NCBI GenBank assembly: GCA_934525735.1
Contig: CAKSZM010000001.1
Coordinates: 1 to 64,000 of the forward strand
Source of the DNA: an uncultured Faecalibacterium sp.
GTDB lineage: Bacteria; Bacillota; Clostridia; Oscillospirales; Ruminococcaceae
DNA: 64,000 nucleotides
Direction: 5' to 3'
The position numbers were made by a program, and so were the translations under genes. The stretch's first letter is position 1. Every line of letters begins with the position of its first letter. Below are positions 25,067 through 34,693 of this stretch, one piece after another. The notes under the pieces were generated by a model, which did no database searches, had not been told where the DNA came from, and worked only from the letters and a program-made list of their open reading frames with translations.

Positions 25067-25150
25067 TGCCGCCGACGGGGGTCGAACCCGTACTCTGTCT
25101 CCAGAAAGGGATTTTAAGTCCCTCGTGTCTGCCAATTTCACCACAGCGGC
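25067..25150 (-). tRNA. tRNA-Leu (anticodon UAA)
   Basis: Minus-strand cloverleaf. The acceptor stem is GCCGCTG with CGGCGGC (one G-U) and discriminator A. The anticodon loop CTTAAAA is closed by GGGA/TCCC, giving anticodon TAA. The variable arm is long (class II), and the T arm is CGGGTTCGACCCCG. CCA is not encoded. It reads UUA, a rare codon in this GC-rich region. Confidence 0.95.
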
Positions 25151-25274
25151 ACACAACGTCAATTATAATACAACAGAACCGATTTTTTGTCAAGAAAAAG
25201 CGCGGGCTGCGCTGTGTTACCATCTGTTCACAGTTCATTTGAAAAAAGTGCTTTTTCTTTCTGCAGTTTCATGC

Positions 25275-25280
25275 TATAAT
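25275..25280 (+). promoter_or_regulatory. Extended -10 promoter of the hydratase gene
   Basis: TGCTATAAT ending at 25280, with only a weak TTTTTC 17 bases upstream; the TGn extension may compensate. Confidence 0.6.
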
Positions 25281-25286
25281 AAAAGC

Positions 25287-25395
25287 CGATACGACCGGAG
25301 GGTCGTTGCAGAGCAGAGCTGGGGAGAGACCGCTCTGCCGGGGCATTGCCCGCAGGGGTTAGCGGGCGGGAAAATCAAAAAGAGAGGCGAATCGA
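25287..25395 (+). promoter_or_regulatory. Structured 5' leader of the hydratase gene
   Basis: Consecutive perfect hairpins: CGACC/GGTCG (25292-25305, loop GGAG) and CAGAGC/GCTCTG (25309-25337). GGGCA/TGCCC (25340-25350) competes with GCCCGC/GCGGGC (25347-25366). The last helix ends 30 bases before the ATG. No known riboswitch consensus was recognised. Confidence 0.45.
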
Positions 25396-27672
25396 ATGTT
25401 GGATATGATCAAGTGCAGCACCGGCGGTGCATACTACGCCCGGGGTGAGTGGATCCCTGCAGACGGCAATGCAACTGCCGCACTGGCAGCCAAGGGCTTT
25501 GATGCGGCGGCCATTGCAAACGCAAAGACCGGCACCATGGCCTACGGCATCCTGCAGGCGCACAACACCAGTGGCGACGCAGACAACCTGAAGATCAAAT
25601 TCGATGCCATGGCCAGCCATGACATCACCTTTGTCGGCATTATCCAGACAGCGCGCGCATCCGGTCTGGAAAAATTCCCCATTCCTTATGTGCTCACCAA
25701 CTGCCACAACAGCCTGTGTGCTGTGGGCGGCACCATCAACGAGGATGATCACCGTTTCGGTCTGTCCGCCGCAAAAAAGTACGGCGGTATCTTCGTGCCG
25801 CCACACCTGGCTGTCATCCACCAGTATATGCGTGAAAAGTTTGCGGGCTGCGGCAAAATGATCCTCGGCTCCGACTCCCACACCCGCTACGGCGCTCTGG
25901 GCACCATGGCCATCGGCGAGGGCGGCGGCGAGCTGGCAAAGCAGCTGCTGGGCCGTACTTATGATGTTGCCCGCCCGGGTGTTGTTGCTGTCTACCTGAC
26001 GGGTTCTCTGCCGGCCGGCTGCGGCCCCCACGATGTGGCAATTGCTCTTGTCGGCAAGCTGTTCAAGAGCGGCTACGTCAAGAACAAGGTCATGGAGTTT
26101 GTCGGCCCCGGCATTGCATCTCTGCGTCAGGATACCCGCAACGCCATTGATGCCATGACTACTGAGACCACCTGCCTGTCCTCCATCTGGGAAACCGATG
26201 AGACGACGCAGAAGTTCCTTGCCGTGCATGGCCGTTCTGCAGATTATAAGAAGCTGGCCCCGGCGGATCTTGCTTATTATGATGGAGTGGTGGAGGTCGA
26301 TCTGTCGGCCATCCGTCCCATGATCGCTCTGCCCATGCATCCCTCTAATGCATTTACCATCGAGGAGCTGAATGCGAACCTCGAGGATATCCTTCACGCC
26401 TGTGAGCAGGATGTGCAGAAGCTTATCGGCCGTAAGGATGTCTCTCTTGATCTGTGCAGTAAGATCGAGAACGGCAAGCTCCGGGTCGACCAGGGCGTCA
26501 TTGCCGGCTGCGCAGGCGGCCTGTACGACAGCATCTACGAAGCTGCTTCCATCCTCAAAGGCCATACCGGCGGCTGCGGCGACTATGCCCTCAGCGTGTA
26601 TCCCGGCAGCCAGCCCATCATGATGGAGCTGGTGCGCACCGGCGTCATCCATGACCTGATGGCCAGCGGCGCCACCATCCGCACCGCCTTCTGCGGCCCA
26701 TGCTTCGGCGCAGGCGATGTGCCAGCCAACGGCGCACTGTCCATCCGCCACACCACCCGCAACTTCCCCAGCCGCGAAGGCTCCAAGCCTGGCAACGGCC
26801 AGCTGTCCGGCGTGGCGCTGATGGATGCCCGCAGCATTGCGGCCACCACGGCCAACGGCGGCATCCTGACTCCGGCTACCGACATTGATTACGATCCCAC
26901 CGTACCGGAGTATCAGTATGACTCCTCCAGCTACGACACCCGTGTGTATCAGGGCTTCGGCAAGGGCGACTACGATGCACTGCTCAAGCTCGGCCCCAAC
27001 ATCAAGGACTGGCCCGAGATCGCACCGCTGGGCAACAACCTGCTGCTGAAGGTGGCCTCCTACATCACCGACCCCGTCACCACCACTGACGAGCTGATCC
27101 CCTCCGGCGAGACATCTTCTTTCCGCTCCAACCCGCTGGGTCTGGCCGAGTTCACCCTCAGCCGCAAGGACCCGGAGTATGTGGGCCGTGCCAAGGCGGT
27201 GCGTGCAGAAGAGCAAGCCCGCCGTGCAGGCGAGGGCAGTGCCGAAGTTCTTGCGCAGCTGCGCAAGGTGCCCGGCTGCGAAGCCCTGACCTGGGACGAT
27301 GTGCAGATCGCATCGACGATCTTTGCCGTCAAGCCCGGCGACGGCTCTGCCCGTGAACAGGCAGCCAGCTGCCAGCGTGTGCTGGGCGCCGGCGCCAACA
27401 TCGTTACCGAGTACGCTACCAAGCGCTACCGCTCCAACCTGATCAACTGGGGCATGCTGCCCCTGCAGCTGGCAGGCGCAACGCCGTTCGGTCTGGGCGA
27501 TTATGTGTTCATCCCGAATGTCCGCGAGGCGCTCAAGGGCGACCTGCAGGACATCAAGGCTTATGTGCTGGGCGACACCGCAAAAGAGTTCAGCCTGTAT
27601 ATGGCTCCGCTGACTTCTGACGAACGGCAGATCCTTGCCGACGGCTGCCTGATCAATTTCTATAAACAGTAA
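25396..27672 (+). CDS. Aconitase-family hydratase (YbhJ-like)
   Basis: A 758-residue iron-sulfur hydro-lyase of the aconitase superfamily, close in length and layout to the E. coli putative hydratase YbhJ. It has [22 protein letters not shown] (substrate loop near residue 158), the cluster cysteine at TNCHNSL (near residue 100), paired cysteines in [10 protein letters not shown] (near residue 434) and the swivel domain with [16 protein letters not shown]. Substrate unproven; conventional citrate/isocitrate activity should not be assumed. ATG at 25396 after GAGAGGCG. A long structured leader precedes it. Confidence 0.85.
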   Translation: MLDMIKCSTGGAYYARGEWIPADGNATAALAAKGFDAAAIANAKTGTMAYGILQAHNTSGDADNLKIKFDAMASHDITFVGIIQTARASGLEKFPIPYVLTNCHNSLCAVGGTINEDDHRFGLSAAKKYGGIFVPPHLAVIHQYMREKFAGCGKMILGSDSHTRYGALGTMAIGEGGGELAKQLLGRTYDVARPGVVAVYLTGSLPAGCGPHDVAIALVGKLFKSGYVKNKVMEFVGPGIASLRQDTRNAIDAMTTETTCLSSIWETDETTQKFLAVHGRSADYKKLAPADLAYYDGVVEVDLSAIRPMIALPMHPSNAFTIEELNANLEDILHACEQDVQKLIGRKDVSLDLCSKIENGKLRVDQGVIAGCAGGLYDSIYEAASILKGHTGGCGDYALSVYPGSQPIMMELVRTGVIHDLMASGATIRTAFCGPCFGAGDVPANGALSIRHTTRNFPSREGSKPGNGQLSGVALMDARSIAATTANGGILTPATDIDYDPTVPEYQYDSSSYDTRVYQGFGKGDYDALLKLGPNIKDWPEIAPLGNNLLLKVASYITDPVTTTDELIPSGETSSFRSNPLGLAEFTLSRKDPEYVGRAKAVRAEEQARRAGEGSAEVLAQLRKVPGCEALTWDDVQIASTIFAVKPGDGSAREQAASCQRVLGAGANIVTEYATKRYRSNLINWGMLPLQLAGATPFGLGDYVFIPNVREALKGDLQDIKAYVLGDTAKEFSLYMAPLTSDERQILADGCLINFYKQ

Positions 27673-27686
27673 GAGGTTTCATTTCC

Positions 27687-28544
27687 ATGTCTGGCGATCT
27701 GCATAATCATTCTACCTGTTCTGATGGCTCGGTGCCCATTTACCGCCTGCCGCTCATGGCGGCACGGGCGGGACTGGACACGATGGCAATCTCGGATCAC
27801 GATACGCTGCTCAGCGTAAACTACTGCTATGAGCATCCCGTGCAGGACGGTGTGCGGCTCATTCCGGCCACCGAACTGACCGGCTACGACCACGAACACC
27901 ATCACCGGGTGCATCTGCTGTGTTATTATCCGGATCCGGACAGCCGGGAGCTGAAAGCGCATTGCGACCTTCTGCGTCAGCGCCGCAACGAGTGCGGCCT
28001 GCAGAGTGCGCGGGAGATCGAAGCGCTGTATCCGCAGTTCCGCACAGAACAGGCGCTGGAATATGCAAAAGACAGCGGTGTTCTGTTTAAAAGCGGCATT
28101 ATGGAGGCACTGCATCAGCTGGGCTTGTGCGATGCCGTGTACGGGGAACTGTACAGCTATCTTTTCGGCTGGGAGCCGCGGGGCGTTGTGCTGCATCAGG
28201 TAAAGTATCCTTCCGTGCAGGAGGTCATTGCCACGGCAAAAGCAGCCGGAGCTGTGCTGGTATTTGCGCACCCCACCGTGTACAAGAGCATGCCTTTGGT
28301 GCGCCAGCTGGTCAAAGAAGGCGTTATTGACGGCATTGAGGTGGAGCACCCCCGCAACAGCCCAGAGGACAAGGCCGAATGCGCTGCTCTTTGCGAGCAG
28401 TACGGACTGATCCATACCGGCGGTACGGATTTTCACGGTGCTAACCACAAGCATACCCATCCGGTTGGCACCTGCGTGACGGCGGACGATCAGGTGGCGC
28501 GTATTCTGGAATTGGCGCATCAGCGCCGTGACATTTCTGTGTGA
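27687..28544 (+). CDS. PHP-domain metal-dependent phosphoesterase
   Basis: A 285-residue PHP protein. Metal ligands are visible as DLHNHSTCSDG (residues 4-14), SDHDT (near residue 36), an E in PATELTGYDHEHHHRVH, VFAHP (near residue 193) and GTDFHG (near residue 250). The family includes the 3',5'-nucleoside bisphosphatase/5'-RNA exonuclease YciV (RNase AM). Cytoplasmic. It begins 14 bases after the hydratase stop and may be read through from it. Substrate is inferred from family only. Confidence 0.85.
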   Translation: MSGDLHNHSTCSDGSVPIYRLPLMAARAGLDTMAISDHDTLLSVNYCYEHPVQDGVRLIPATELTGYDHEHHHRVHLLCYYPDPDSRELKAHCDLLRQRRNECGLQSAREIEALYPQFRTEQALEYAKDSGVLFKSGIMEALHQLGLCDAVYGELYSYLFGWEPRGVVLHQVKYPSVQEVIATAKAAGAVLVFAHPTVYKSMPLVRQLVKEGVIDGIEVEHPRNSPEDKAECAALCEQYGLIHTGGTDFHGANHKHTHPVGTCVTADDQVARILELAHQRRDISV

Positions 28545-28554
28545 CTTGGTCACA

Positions 28555-28582
28555 TTGACAAATCCCGGCCGGGTACTATAAT
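28555..28582 (+). promoter_or_regulatory. Promoter of the TSCPD protein gene
   Basis: Perfect TTGACA at 28555, 16 bases, perfect TATAAT at 28577. Among the strongest promoters in the window. Confidence 0.85.
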
Positions 28583-28631
28583 AAAAGCGGCCGAATGCCA
28601 CAGGATTTGTAATAAGAGAGGATTTTGAACG

Positions 28632-28895
28632 ATGAGCAAGGAATTCAGCTTTCCGAACAGCGGTACCTGTTCCAAGCAGACCAACTTTGTGCTGAACGAT
28701 GACCACACGATCGAGTCCATCGAAGTCATCGGCGGATGCAACGGCAACCTGAAAGGTATCTGCCGTCTGCTCAAGGGCATGAAGGCGGAGGACGTCATTG
28801 CACGTCTCGAAGGTACCGTCTGCGGTTTCCGCAACACCAGCTGCCCGGATCAGATTGCAAAAAATCTGAAGAAGGCTCTGGCTGAGATGAACTAA
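28632..28895 (+). CDS. TSCPD-domain protein, TIGR03905 family
   Basis: An 87-residue protein named for its NTSCPDQIAKNL motif (near residue 72). Cysteines also occur at GTCSK, GGCNGN, GICR and TVCGF, spacing typical of TIGR03905. The domain also occurs at the C-terminus of class II ribonucleotide reductases, but the stand-alone form has no assigned role. Strong promoter, ribosome site AGAGAGGA, own terminator. Confidence 0.88.
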   Translation: MSKEFSFPNSGTCSKQTNFVLNDDHTIESIEVIGGCNGNLKGICRLLKGMKAEDVIARLEGTVCGFRNTSCPDQIAKNLKKALAEMN

Positions 28896-28906
28896 ATCCA
28901 TCCTGC

Positions 28907-28953
28907 AAAAGCGCTGCTGCACAAAAAGCTGTGTGGCAGCGCTTTTGTTTTTC
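28907..28953 (+). terminator. Terminator of the TSCPD protein gene
   Basis: AAAAGCGCTGC pairs with GCAGCGCTTTT, followed by GTTTTTC. Confidence 0.88.
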
Positions 28954-29043
28954 TCCGGATGCTGACACAAAAAGCTGATTTTTTCCGTCAGATCAGGGCT
29001 ATACTTCTTATGCAAACGATTTTGAACAGCAAGGAGCAACGCA

Positions 29044-31344
29044 ATGAGCATCTGGGAAAGAATCAGCTTTGGCGGGTATAGGGGGTTTTCGCGGGAGTCT
29101 TCCGGGCTGCTGCGCACGGCGGTGGAACTGGCCGGGGATCTCGGCTGCGAAAAAGCAGATACCGGACATCTTCTTCTGGCCATACTCCGCCGGCAAAACA
29201 GTGCCGCGGCGCGGTTCCTCGCAGGAAAACAGATCACAGAGCAGGCTGTGCGGCGGCAGCTGGCCGAGAACCGGTGCGCTCCCGCGCGGCATCTGGACCG
29301 CTGTGCCTTTGCACCGGACCTGCGCCGCACGATGGATTATGCCGTCATCGGGGCGCAGAATGCACATCTTTCTCATGCTGAACCGGAGCATCTGCTCTGC
29401 GCCATGCTGGAAGACGACGGCTGCACGGCCGGATTACTGCTTGCTTCCATGGGCCTGTCGCTCACCGAAGCGGTGCGGGAATGCCGCCAGCTTTCCGGGC
29501 AGTTCGTCCTGCCGTATCAGTCCCGCACCGCGGTCAGCGCACCACGCGGGAGCCGGGCCAGCGACAAATACTGCCGCGACTTGACCCGCCGCGCGGCCGA
29601 ACGGGAATTGGATCCGGTATTCTGCAGGGACGCAGAGCTGGACCGTATGGTCAAGATCCTCTGCCGCCGCCAGAAAAACAATCCCTGTCTTGTAGGAGAA
29701 CCGGGTGTGGGCAAGACTGCGCTGGCCGAGGGTCTTGCCCAGCGCATCACCGCTGGAAATGTTCCGCAGGCACTGAAGGGCAGGCGGTTGCTGGCACTGG
29801 ATATGGCCAGCCTTGTGGCAGGCACAAAGTACCGCGGCGATTTTGAGGAGCGTTTCAAAAATCTGCTGGAAGAACTGGTGCGGGACGGCAGCGCCATCCT
29901 GTTTGTGGACGAGTTCCACACCATCGTGGGAGCCGGTGCAGCCGAAGGAGCCATTGATGCCGCCAGCATCCTGAAGCCTGTCCTTGCGCGGGGCGAGATG
30001 CAGATCATCGGTGCTACGACCAACGAGGAATTCCGCACTCACATCCAGAAAGATGCCGCGTTGGAACGCCGCTTCGGGCGGGTACAGGTAGAGGAGCCGA
30101 CACCAGCGCAGGCGTTGGATATCCTCGAAGGGCTTGCGCCCCGCTACGAGCGCTACCACAGCGTGAGACTTCCGCCGGAGACGCTTCGGGCTGCGGTCGA
30201 GCTGTCGGTGCGGTATCTGCCGGGGCGTTTTCTTCCGGATAAGGCAGTCGACCTGATGGACGAGGCCTGCGCTGCGGCCCGCATCCGCGCGGAGCAGGAA
30301 AAGTGTACGCAGCCCGTGCTGAAACCGGACGACATTGCCCGGGTAGTGGCGCAGGCCAGCGGTGTGCCCGCCGAGCGGGTTGGCGAGCAGGAGCGGGAAC
30401 GGCTGGATAAACTGGAGGACCGGCTGAATGCCGAGATCATAGGGCAGAAGCAGGCTGTAGCGGCTGTGGCAGGTGCCATCCGCCGCAGCCGTACCGGACT
30501 TGGGGAACCGGGCAGGCCGATCGGCGCTATGCTGTTTCTCGGGCCGACCGGCGTGGGCAAAACAGCCCTTGCCCGGGCACTGGCTGTCGGCTGGTTCGGC
30601 AGCGAGAAAGCCCTGCTCAAGTTCGATATGTCGGAGTATCAGGAGCAGCATACGACGGCGCGGCTGCTGGGTGCGCCGCCGGGTTATCTCGGCCATGACG
30701 AAGGCGGCCAGCTGACCGAGGCCGTGCGCCGTCGTCCTTACAGCGTGGTGCTGTTTGATGAGATCGAAAAGGCACACCCGGATATCCAGAACATCCTGCT
30801 GCAGATATTGGAGGACGGCCAGCTTACCGACGCCATGGGCCGCAAGGCGGATTTCCGCAACACCATCGTGCTGCTTACCTCCAACCTTGGAGCACGGTTT
30901 CTGGCAGGGCAGTCTGCTCCGCTGGGGTTTGCGCCCGGCAGCGAAACATTGTTCGAAAAACAGTCGGCGCAGGCGGTGGAAGAAGCCAAAAAGTGGTTCC
31001 GGCCGGAGCTGGTGGGCCGTCTGGACGAGATGATCGTGTTCCGCCCGCTGGCAGAGGAAAGCCTGTGCGCCATTACAGAAAAACTGCTCTGTCAGCTGGA
31101 AGCGCGCGCCGCCCGAAACGGCTATCAGCTGCGGCATACCCCGCGCGTGGGACAGGCTCTTGCGGCAAATGTGCAGTCTGCCTATGGGGCACGGGAACTG
31201 CGCCGCGCTGTGGATCGGGCCGTGGAGCAGGCATTGGCTGACCGTATTGCATCCGGGCAGGCTGCTGCGGATCAATGCTGGACTGCAGATTGCACGTCTG
31301 AAGGAACCGTCGTTCTCCGGGCGGATGAACCGGCAACCTTATAA
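29044..31344 (+). CDS. ClpA/ClpC-type AAA+ unfoldase
   Basis: A 766-residue double-ring Clp ATPase. It has an N-terminal Clp repeat domain (to about residue 145), AAA-1 with GEPGVGKTAL (near residue 220), AAA-2 with GPTGVGKTAL (near residue 500) and the ClpB D2-small domain at the end. A hydrophobic LGF tripeptide near residue 625 sits where ClpP-docking loops lie, so it should partner ClpP. There is no middle coiled-coil between the AAA domains: LMDEACAAARIRAEQEK runs directly into KPDDIARVV. In this it resembles ClpA more than B. subtilis ClpC. Start ATG after AAGGAG. Confidence 0.9.
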   Translation: MSIWERISFGGYRGFSRESSGLLRTAVELAGDLGCEKADTGHLLLAILRRQNSAAARFLAGKQITEQAVRRQLAENRCAPARHLDRCAFAPDLRRTMDYAVIGAQNAHLSHAEPEHLLCAMLEDDGCTAGLLLASMGLSLTEAVRECRQLSGQFVLPYQSRTAVSAPRGSRASDKYCRDLTRRAAERELDPVFCRDAELDRMVKILCRRQKNNPCLVGEPGVGKTALAEGLAQRITAGNVPQALKGRRLLALDMASLVAGTKYRGDFEERFKNLLEELVRDGSAILFVDEFHTIVGAGAAEGAIDAASILKPVLARGEMQIIGATTNEEFRTHIQKDAALERRFGRVQVEEPTPAQALDILEGLAPRYERYHSVRLPPETLRAAVELSVRYLPGRFLPDKAVDLMDEACAAARIRAEQEKCTQPVLKPDDIARVVAQASGVPAERVGEQERERLDKLEDRLNAEIIGQKQAVAAVAGAIRRSRTGLGEPGRPIGAMLFLGPTGVGKTALARALAVGWFGSEKALLKFDMSEYQEQHTTARLLGAPPGYLGHDEGGQLTEAVRRRPYSVVLFDEIEKAHPDIQNILLQILEDGQLTDAMGRKADFRNTIVLLTSNLGARFLAGQSAPLGFAPGSETLFEKQSAQAVEEAKKWFRPELVGRLDEMIVFRPLAEESLCAITEKLLCQLEARAARNGYQLRHTPRVGQALAANVQSAYGARELRRAVDRAVEQALADRIASGQAAADQCWTADCTSEGTVVLRADEPATL

Positions 31345-31350
31345 TATCTC

Positions 31351-31378
31351 TTGCATCCTGCATTTTTTCTGCTATCAT
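31351..31378 (+). promoter_or_regulatory. Promoter of the lipid kinase gene
   Basis: TTGCAT at 31351, 16 bases, TATCAT at 31373. Confidence 0.6.
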
Positions 31379-31407
31379 AGAGGTAACAGAAAATGCAGGA
31401 GGAAACC

Positions 31408-32403
31408 ATGCAGACTTTGTTTATCCTGAATCCAACCGCCGGAAAGGCAGACTGTACTCGAATCCTGCCGCAGCAGATCGATGCGGCTGCTTTACGAGCC
31501 GGGATTTCCCGGGAAAATTACACCGTCCGGATCACGACTCATGCAGGCCATGCCAGAGAACTGGCGCATGCAGCTGCAGAACAGACCCGGCGGGCAGGGG
31601 AGGAGCTTCGCATCTATACGGCTGGCGGCGACGGAACTTTCAACGAAGCACTCACAGGAGTTTACGGATACGAAAATGCAGCCGTAGGCTGCCTGCCCTT
31701 CGGCAGCGGAAATGACTTTCTGCGTACCTTCGGCACTAAAGAGGAATTTCTGGATCTGGATGCTCAGTTTGCGGGCGGAAAAGTTCCAATCGACCTGATG
31801 GAGACCAGTCTCGGTCTTTCAGCGACGATCTGCGCCGCCGGGCTGGATGCGCAGGTAGCCTACGGCATCCCGAAGTTCCGTCGCATCCCGCTGTGCGGCG
31901 GAGAAATGGCCTACGCACTTTCCATCGTCCAGCAGCTGTGCGGCTCTATCGGACGCCGGGTGGAATACACCATCGACGGCGAAATCATAACAGTGGACTG
32001 CCTGATGTGTGCGGTGTGCAATGGCCGCACCTATGGCGGCGGCTTCTGCGCCGCACCCGAGGCTCAGCCCGATGACGGCTGGCTGGATGTATATATCATC
32101 CGCAAGGTGAGCCGCCTGACCATTGCAAAACTGCTCGGCCTGTACAAAAACGGCAGACACTTCCGCAACGGCCGCCTTGTACCGGAGGCGGAGCCGTATT
32201 TCATCTACCGCCGCGCGAAATGCGTGACCCTGAAAGCGGCAGACGGCCGTGGCCCCATTGTGGCAACGGCAGACGGCGAGTGTACCCCGAAAGAAGAAGT
32301 GCGCGTACAGGTGCAGTCCCTTGCCGGGCGCATCCTGCTGCCGAAACCGGCATATGAACGCTTTGCTGCGCAAAAGGCCGCACAGCACGCGGACGGCATC
32401 TGA
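31408..32403 (+). CDS. Diacylglycerol kinase family lipid kinase
   Basis: A 331-residue DAGK-catalytic-domain protein. It has LNPTAGK at the N-terminus, the nucleotide-binding GGDGTFNEALTGV (near residue 74), PFGSGNDF and a C-terminal beta-sandwich. It phosphorylates diacylglycerol or a related lipid at the membrane face, recycling it toward phospholipid synthesis (family knowledge; YegS/DgkB-like). The start at 31408 follows CAGGAGGAAACC; the ATG at 31393 is within the ribosome site. Confidence 0.9.
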   Translation: MQTLFILNPTAGKADCTRILPQQIDAAALRAGISRENYTVRITTHAGHARELAHAAAEQTRRAGEELRIYTAGGDGTFNEALTGVYGYENAAVGCLPFGSGNDFLRTFGTKEEFLDLDAQFAGGKVPIDLMETSLGLSATICAAGLDAQVAYGIPKFRRIPLCGGEMAYALSIVQQLCGSIGRRVEYTIDGEIITVDCLMCAVCNGRTYGGGFCAAPEAQPDDGWLDVYIIRKVSRLTIAKLLGLYKNGRHFRNGRLVPEAEPYFIYRRAKCVTLKAADGRGPIVATADGECTPKEEVRVQVQSLAGRILLPKPAYERFAAQKAAQHADGI

Positions 32404-32437
32404 AGTATGCCCGCTTACAGAGAAACTGATCTCACAG

Positions 32438-32476
32438 CGTCCTCTCCCTGTCGGATAATCGGCGGCGGAGGGGATT
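32438..32476 (+). terminator. Possible weak terminator after the lipid kinase gene
   Basis: CCTCTCC near 32438 pairs with GGAGGGG, followed by ATTTGTTTT. The stem is short for its loop; it vaguely resembles one arm of the 18.1-kb repeat. Confidence 0.4.
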
Positions 32477-32565
32477 TGTTTTGCGGGTGTTTGTCACACT
32501 TTGTTCTTATTTCCAGCAAATAGGGCCGGTTGCTCAAAGTTTAAACATCACACGCGGTTTGTTGA

Positions 32566-32595
32566 TTGTTCTTGCCCGGAAAGGCGGGGTATACT
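32566..32595 (+). promoter_or_regulatory. Putative promoter of the oleate hydratase gene
   Basis: TTGTTC at 32566, 18 bases, TATACT at 32590. Confidence 0.45.
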
Positions 32596-32652
32596 ATTGC
32601 CATAAGAAAAAGCATGAAGATGCTGAATGAAAATCAAGGAGGTACGTTCTTT

Positions 32653-34425
32653 ATGTATTATTCCAGTGGCAATTACGAAGCTTTTGCACACCCGAAGAAG
32701 CCCGAAGGTGTCGATCATAAATCCGCCTATATCATCGGCTCCGGTCTGGCTGCGCTGACGGCAGCCTGCTATCTGGTCCGCGACGGCCAGATGAAGGGCG
32801 AGCATGTGCATGTGTTCGAGAAGAATCCCATCCCCGGCGGTGCCTGCGATGGCTACAAGTATGATATCGGCTATGTGATGCGCGGCGGCCGTGAGATGGA
32901 CAACCATTTCGAGGTCATGTGGGATCTGCTGCGTTCCATCCCGTCTCTGGAGACCGAGGGTGCCAGCGTGCTGGACGAGTATTACTGGCTGAACAAGGCC
33001 GACCCCAACTACTCCCTGTGCCGCGCCACCGTGAACAAGGGCGAGGATGCCCACACCGACGGCAAGTTCGGGCTGTCCGACAAGGGTGCCATGGAAATCA
33101 TGAAGCTGTTCTTTACCCCCGATGAGCAGCTGCAGGACAAAAAGATCACCGACTTTTTTGACGATGAAGTGCTGAACACCAATTTCTGGATGTACTGGCG
33201 CACCATGTTCGCTTTTGAAAACTGGCACAGCGCACTGGAAATGAAGCGGTATATCAAGCGCTATATCCACCACATCGGTGGCCTGCCGGACTTTACGGCT
33301 CTGCGCTTTACCCGCTACAATCAGTACGAGTCCATCATTCTGCCCATGACCGAATACCTGAAGAGTTTCGGCGTGCAGTTCCACTACGAAACCAAGGTCA
33401 CAGATGTCAAGTTCGACATTCAGGGCGACCGCAAGATGGCAAGCTCCATCACCGTGGAGCACGCAGGCGAGGTGTCTAACATCGACCTGACCGAGGACGA
33501 CCTGCTGTTCATCACCAACGGCGGCTGTGTCGAGAGCTGCACCGTCGGTTCCCAGAACAAGGCCACCGGCATGGATCCCACCATCAAGCCCGGCAACGGC
33601 TGGGATCTGTGGAAGAAGATCGCTGCACAGGATCCCTCCTTCGGTCATCCCGAAAAGTTCTGCTCCGATCCTGAGCTTTCCAACTGGGAAAGTGCTACCA
33701 TCACCACGCTGGATGACAAGATCCCGCAGTATATCCAGAAGATCTGCAAGCGCGATCCGTTCAGCGGCCACACCGTCACCGGCGGCATCGTCACGGTCAA
33801 GGATTCCAGCTGGCTGCTCAGCTGGACGCTGAACCGTCAGCAGCAGTTCCGCGATCAGCCCAAGGATCAGCTGTGCGTCTGGATCTACAGCCTGTTCACC
33901 GATAAGCCCGGTGATTACGTCAAGAAGCCCATGCGTGACTGCACCGGCAAGGAGATTTGCATGGAGTGGCTGTACCACATCGGCGTGCCCGCCGACCAGA
34001 TCGAAGAGCTGGCAGAGCACAGCGCAAACACTGTGCCGGTCATGATGCCTTATATCGACGCCTTCTTCATGCCCCGTGCCATGGGCGACCGCCCCGACAT
34101 CGTGCCGGCAGGCGCTGTCAACTTTGCCTTCATCGGCCAGTTTGCCGAGACCGAGCGCGACACCATCTTCACCACCGAATATTCCATGCGCACCGGTATG
34201 GAAGCCGTTTACACCCTGCTGAACATCGACCGCGGCGTGCCGGAAGTCTGGGGCAGCACCTACGATGTGCGTGACCTGCTGAATGCAACGGTCAAGCTGC
34301 GCGACGGCAAAAAGATCACCGACATGGATCTGCCGCTCATTCCGCGTCTCGCCATGAAGGAAGCCCTGAAGAAGATCGAGGGCACCGATATTGAGAAACT
34401 GCTCAAGGAATATAACGCTATCTGA
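32653..34425 (+). CDS. ohyA: Oleate hydratase
   Basis: A 590-residue FAD enzyme (myosin-cross-reactive antigen family). It adds water to the cis-9 double bond of oleic or linoleic acid to give 10-hydroxy acids. It has an N-terminal dinucleotide motif IIGSGLAALTAACYLV (near residue 29), the family signature MRGGREMDNHFEVMWDLL (near residue 76) and MMPYIDAFFMPR with PDIVPAGAVNFAFIGQF near the C-terminus. Expected in cytosol or at the membrane. It detoxifies host and dietary unsaturated fatty acids. The start at 32653 follows AAGGAGG. Confidence 0.95.
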   Translation: MYYSSGNYEAFAHPKKPEGVDHKSAYIIGSGLAALTAACYLVRDGQMKGEHVHVFEKNPIPGGACDGYKYDIGYVMRGGREMDNHFEVMWDLLRSIPSLETEGASVLDEYYWLNKADPNYSLCRATVNKGEDAHTDGKFGLSDKGAMEIMKLFFTPDEQLQDKKITDFFDDEVLNTNFWMYWRTMFAFENWHSALEMKRYIKRYIHHIGGLPDFTALRFTRYNQYESIILPMTEYLKSFGVQFHYETKVTDVKFDIQGDRKMASSITVEHAGEVSNIDLTEDDLLFITNGGCVESCTVGSQNKATGMDPTIKPGNGWDLWKKIAAQDPSFGHPEKFCSDPELSNWESATITTLDDKIPQYIQKICKRDPFSGHTVTGGIVTVKDSSWLLSWTLNRQQQFRDQPKDQLCVWIYSLFTDKPGDYVKKPMRDCTGKEICMEWLYHIGVPADQIEELAEHSANTVPVMMPYIDAFFMPRAMGDRPDIVPAGAVNFAFIGQFAETERDTIFTTEYSMRTGMEAVYTLLNIDRGVPEVWGSTYDVRDLLNATVKLRDGKKITDMDLPLIPRLAMKEALKKIEGTDIEKLLKEYNAI

Positions 34426-34465
34426 AACTGAGTTCTCCGGCTTCTGAGCCGGGATCCCCCATATG

Positions 34466-34510
34466 AAGATCATCCCTGTGTGCTGAGACAGCTGCAGGGA
34501 TGATTTTTTA
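34466..34510 (+). terminator. ohyA terminator
   Basis: ATCATCCCTG pairs with CAGGGATGAT, followed by TTTTTTA. Confidence 0.88.
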
Positions 34511-34693
34511 CTTTCCTCAAAAAACAGAAGGGTTGCACAAAAAAGCAGCGAAAAACATTTCAGTCTGAACAAATCATTGGGCAGCTACTTGTTCTGCGGC
34601 GGGTTCTGTGGTATGCTTGACACAATGGATGCCGGGTGCACAAGTCCGCCCCGGCAGGAATACGAAAGCAACAAGAGGAGGTCGTTTTTTATC

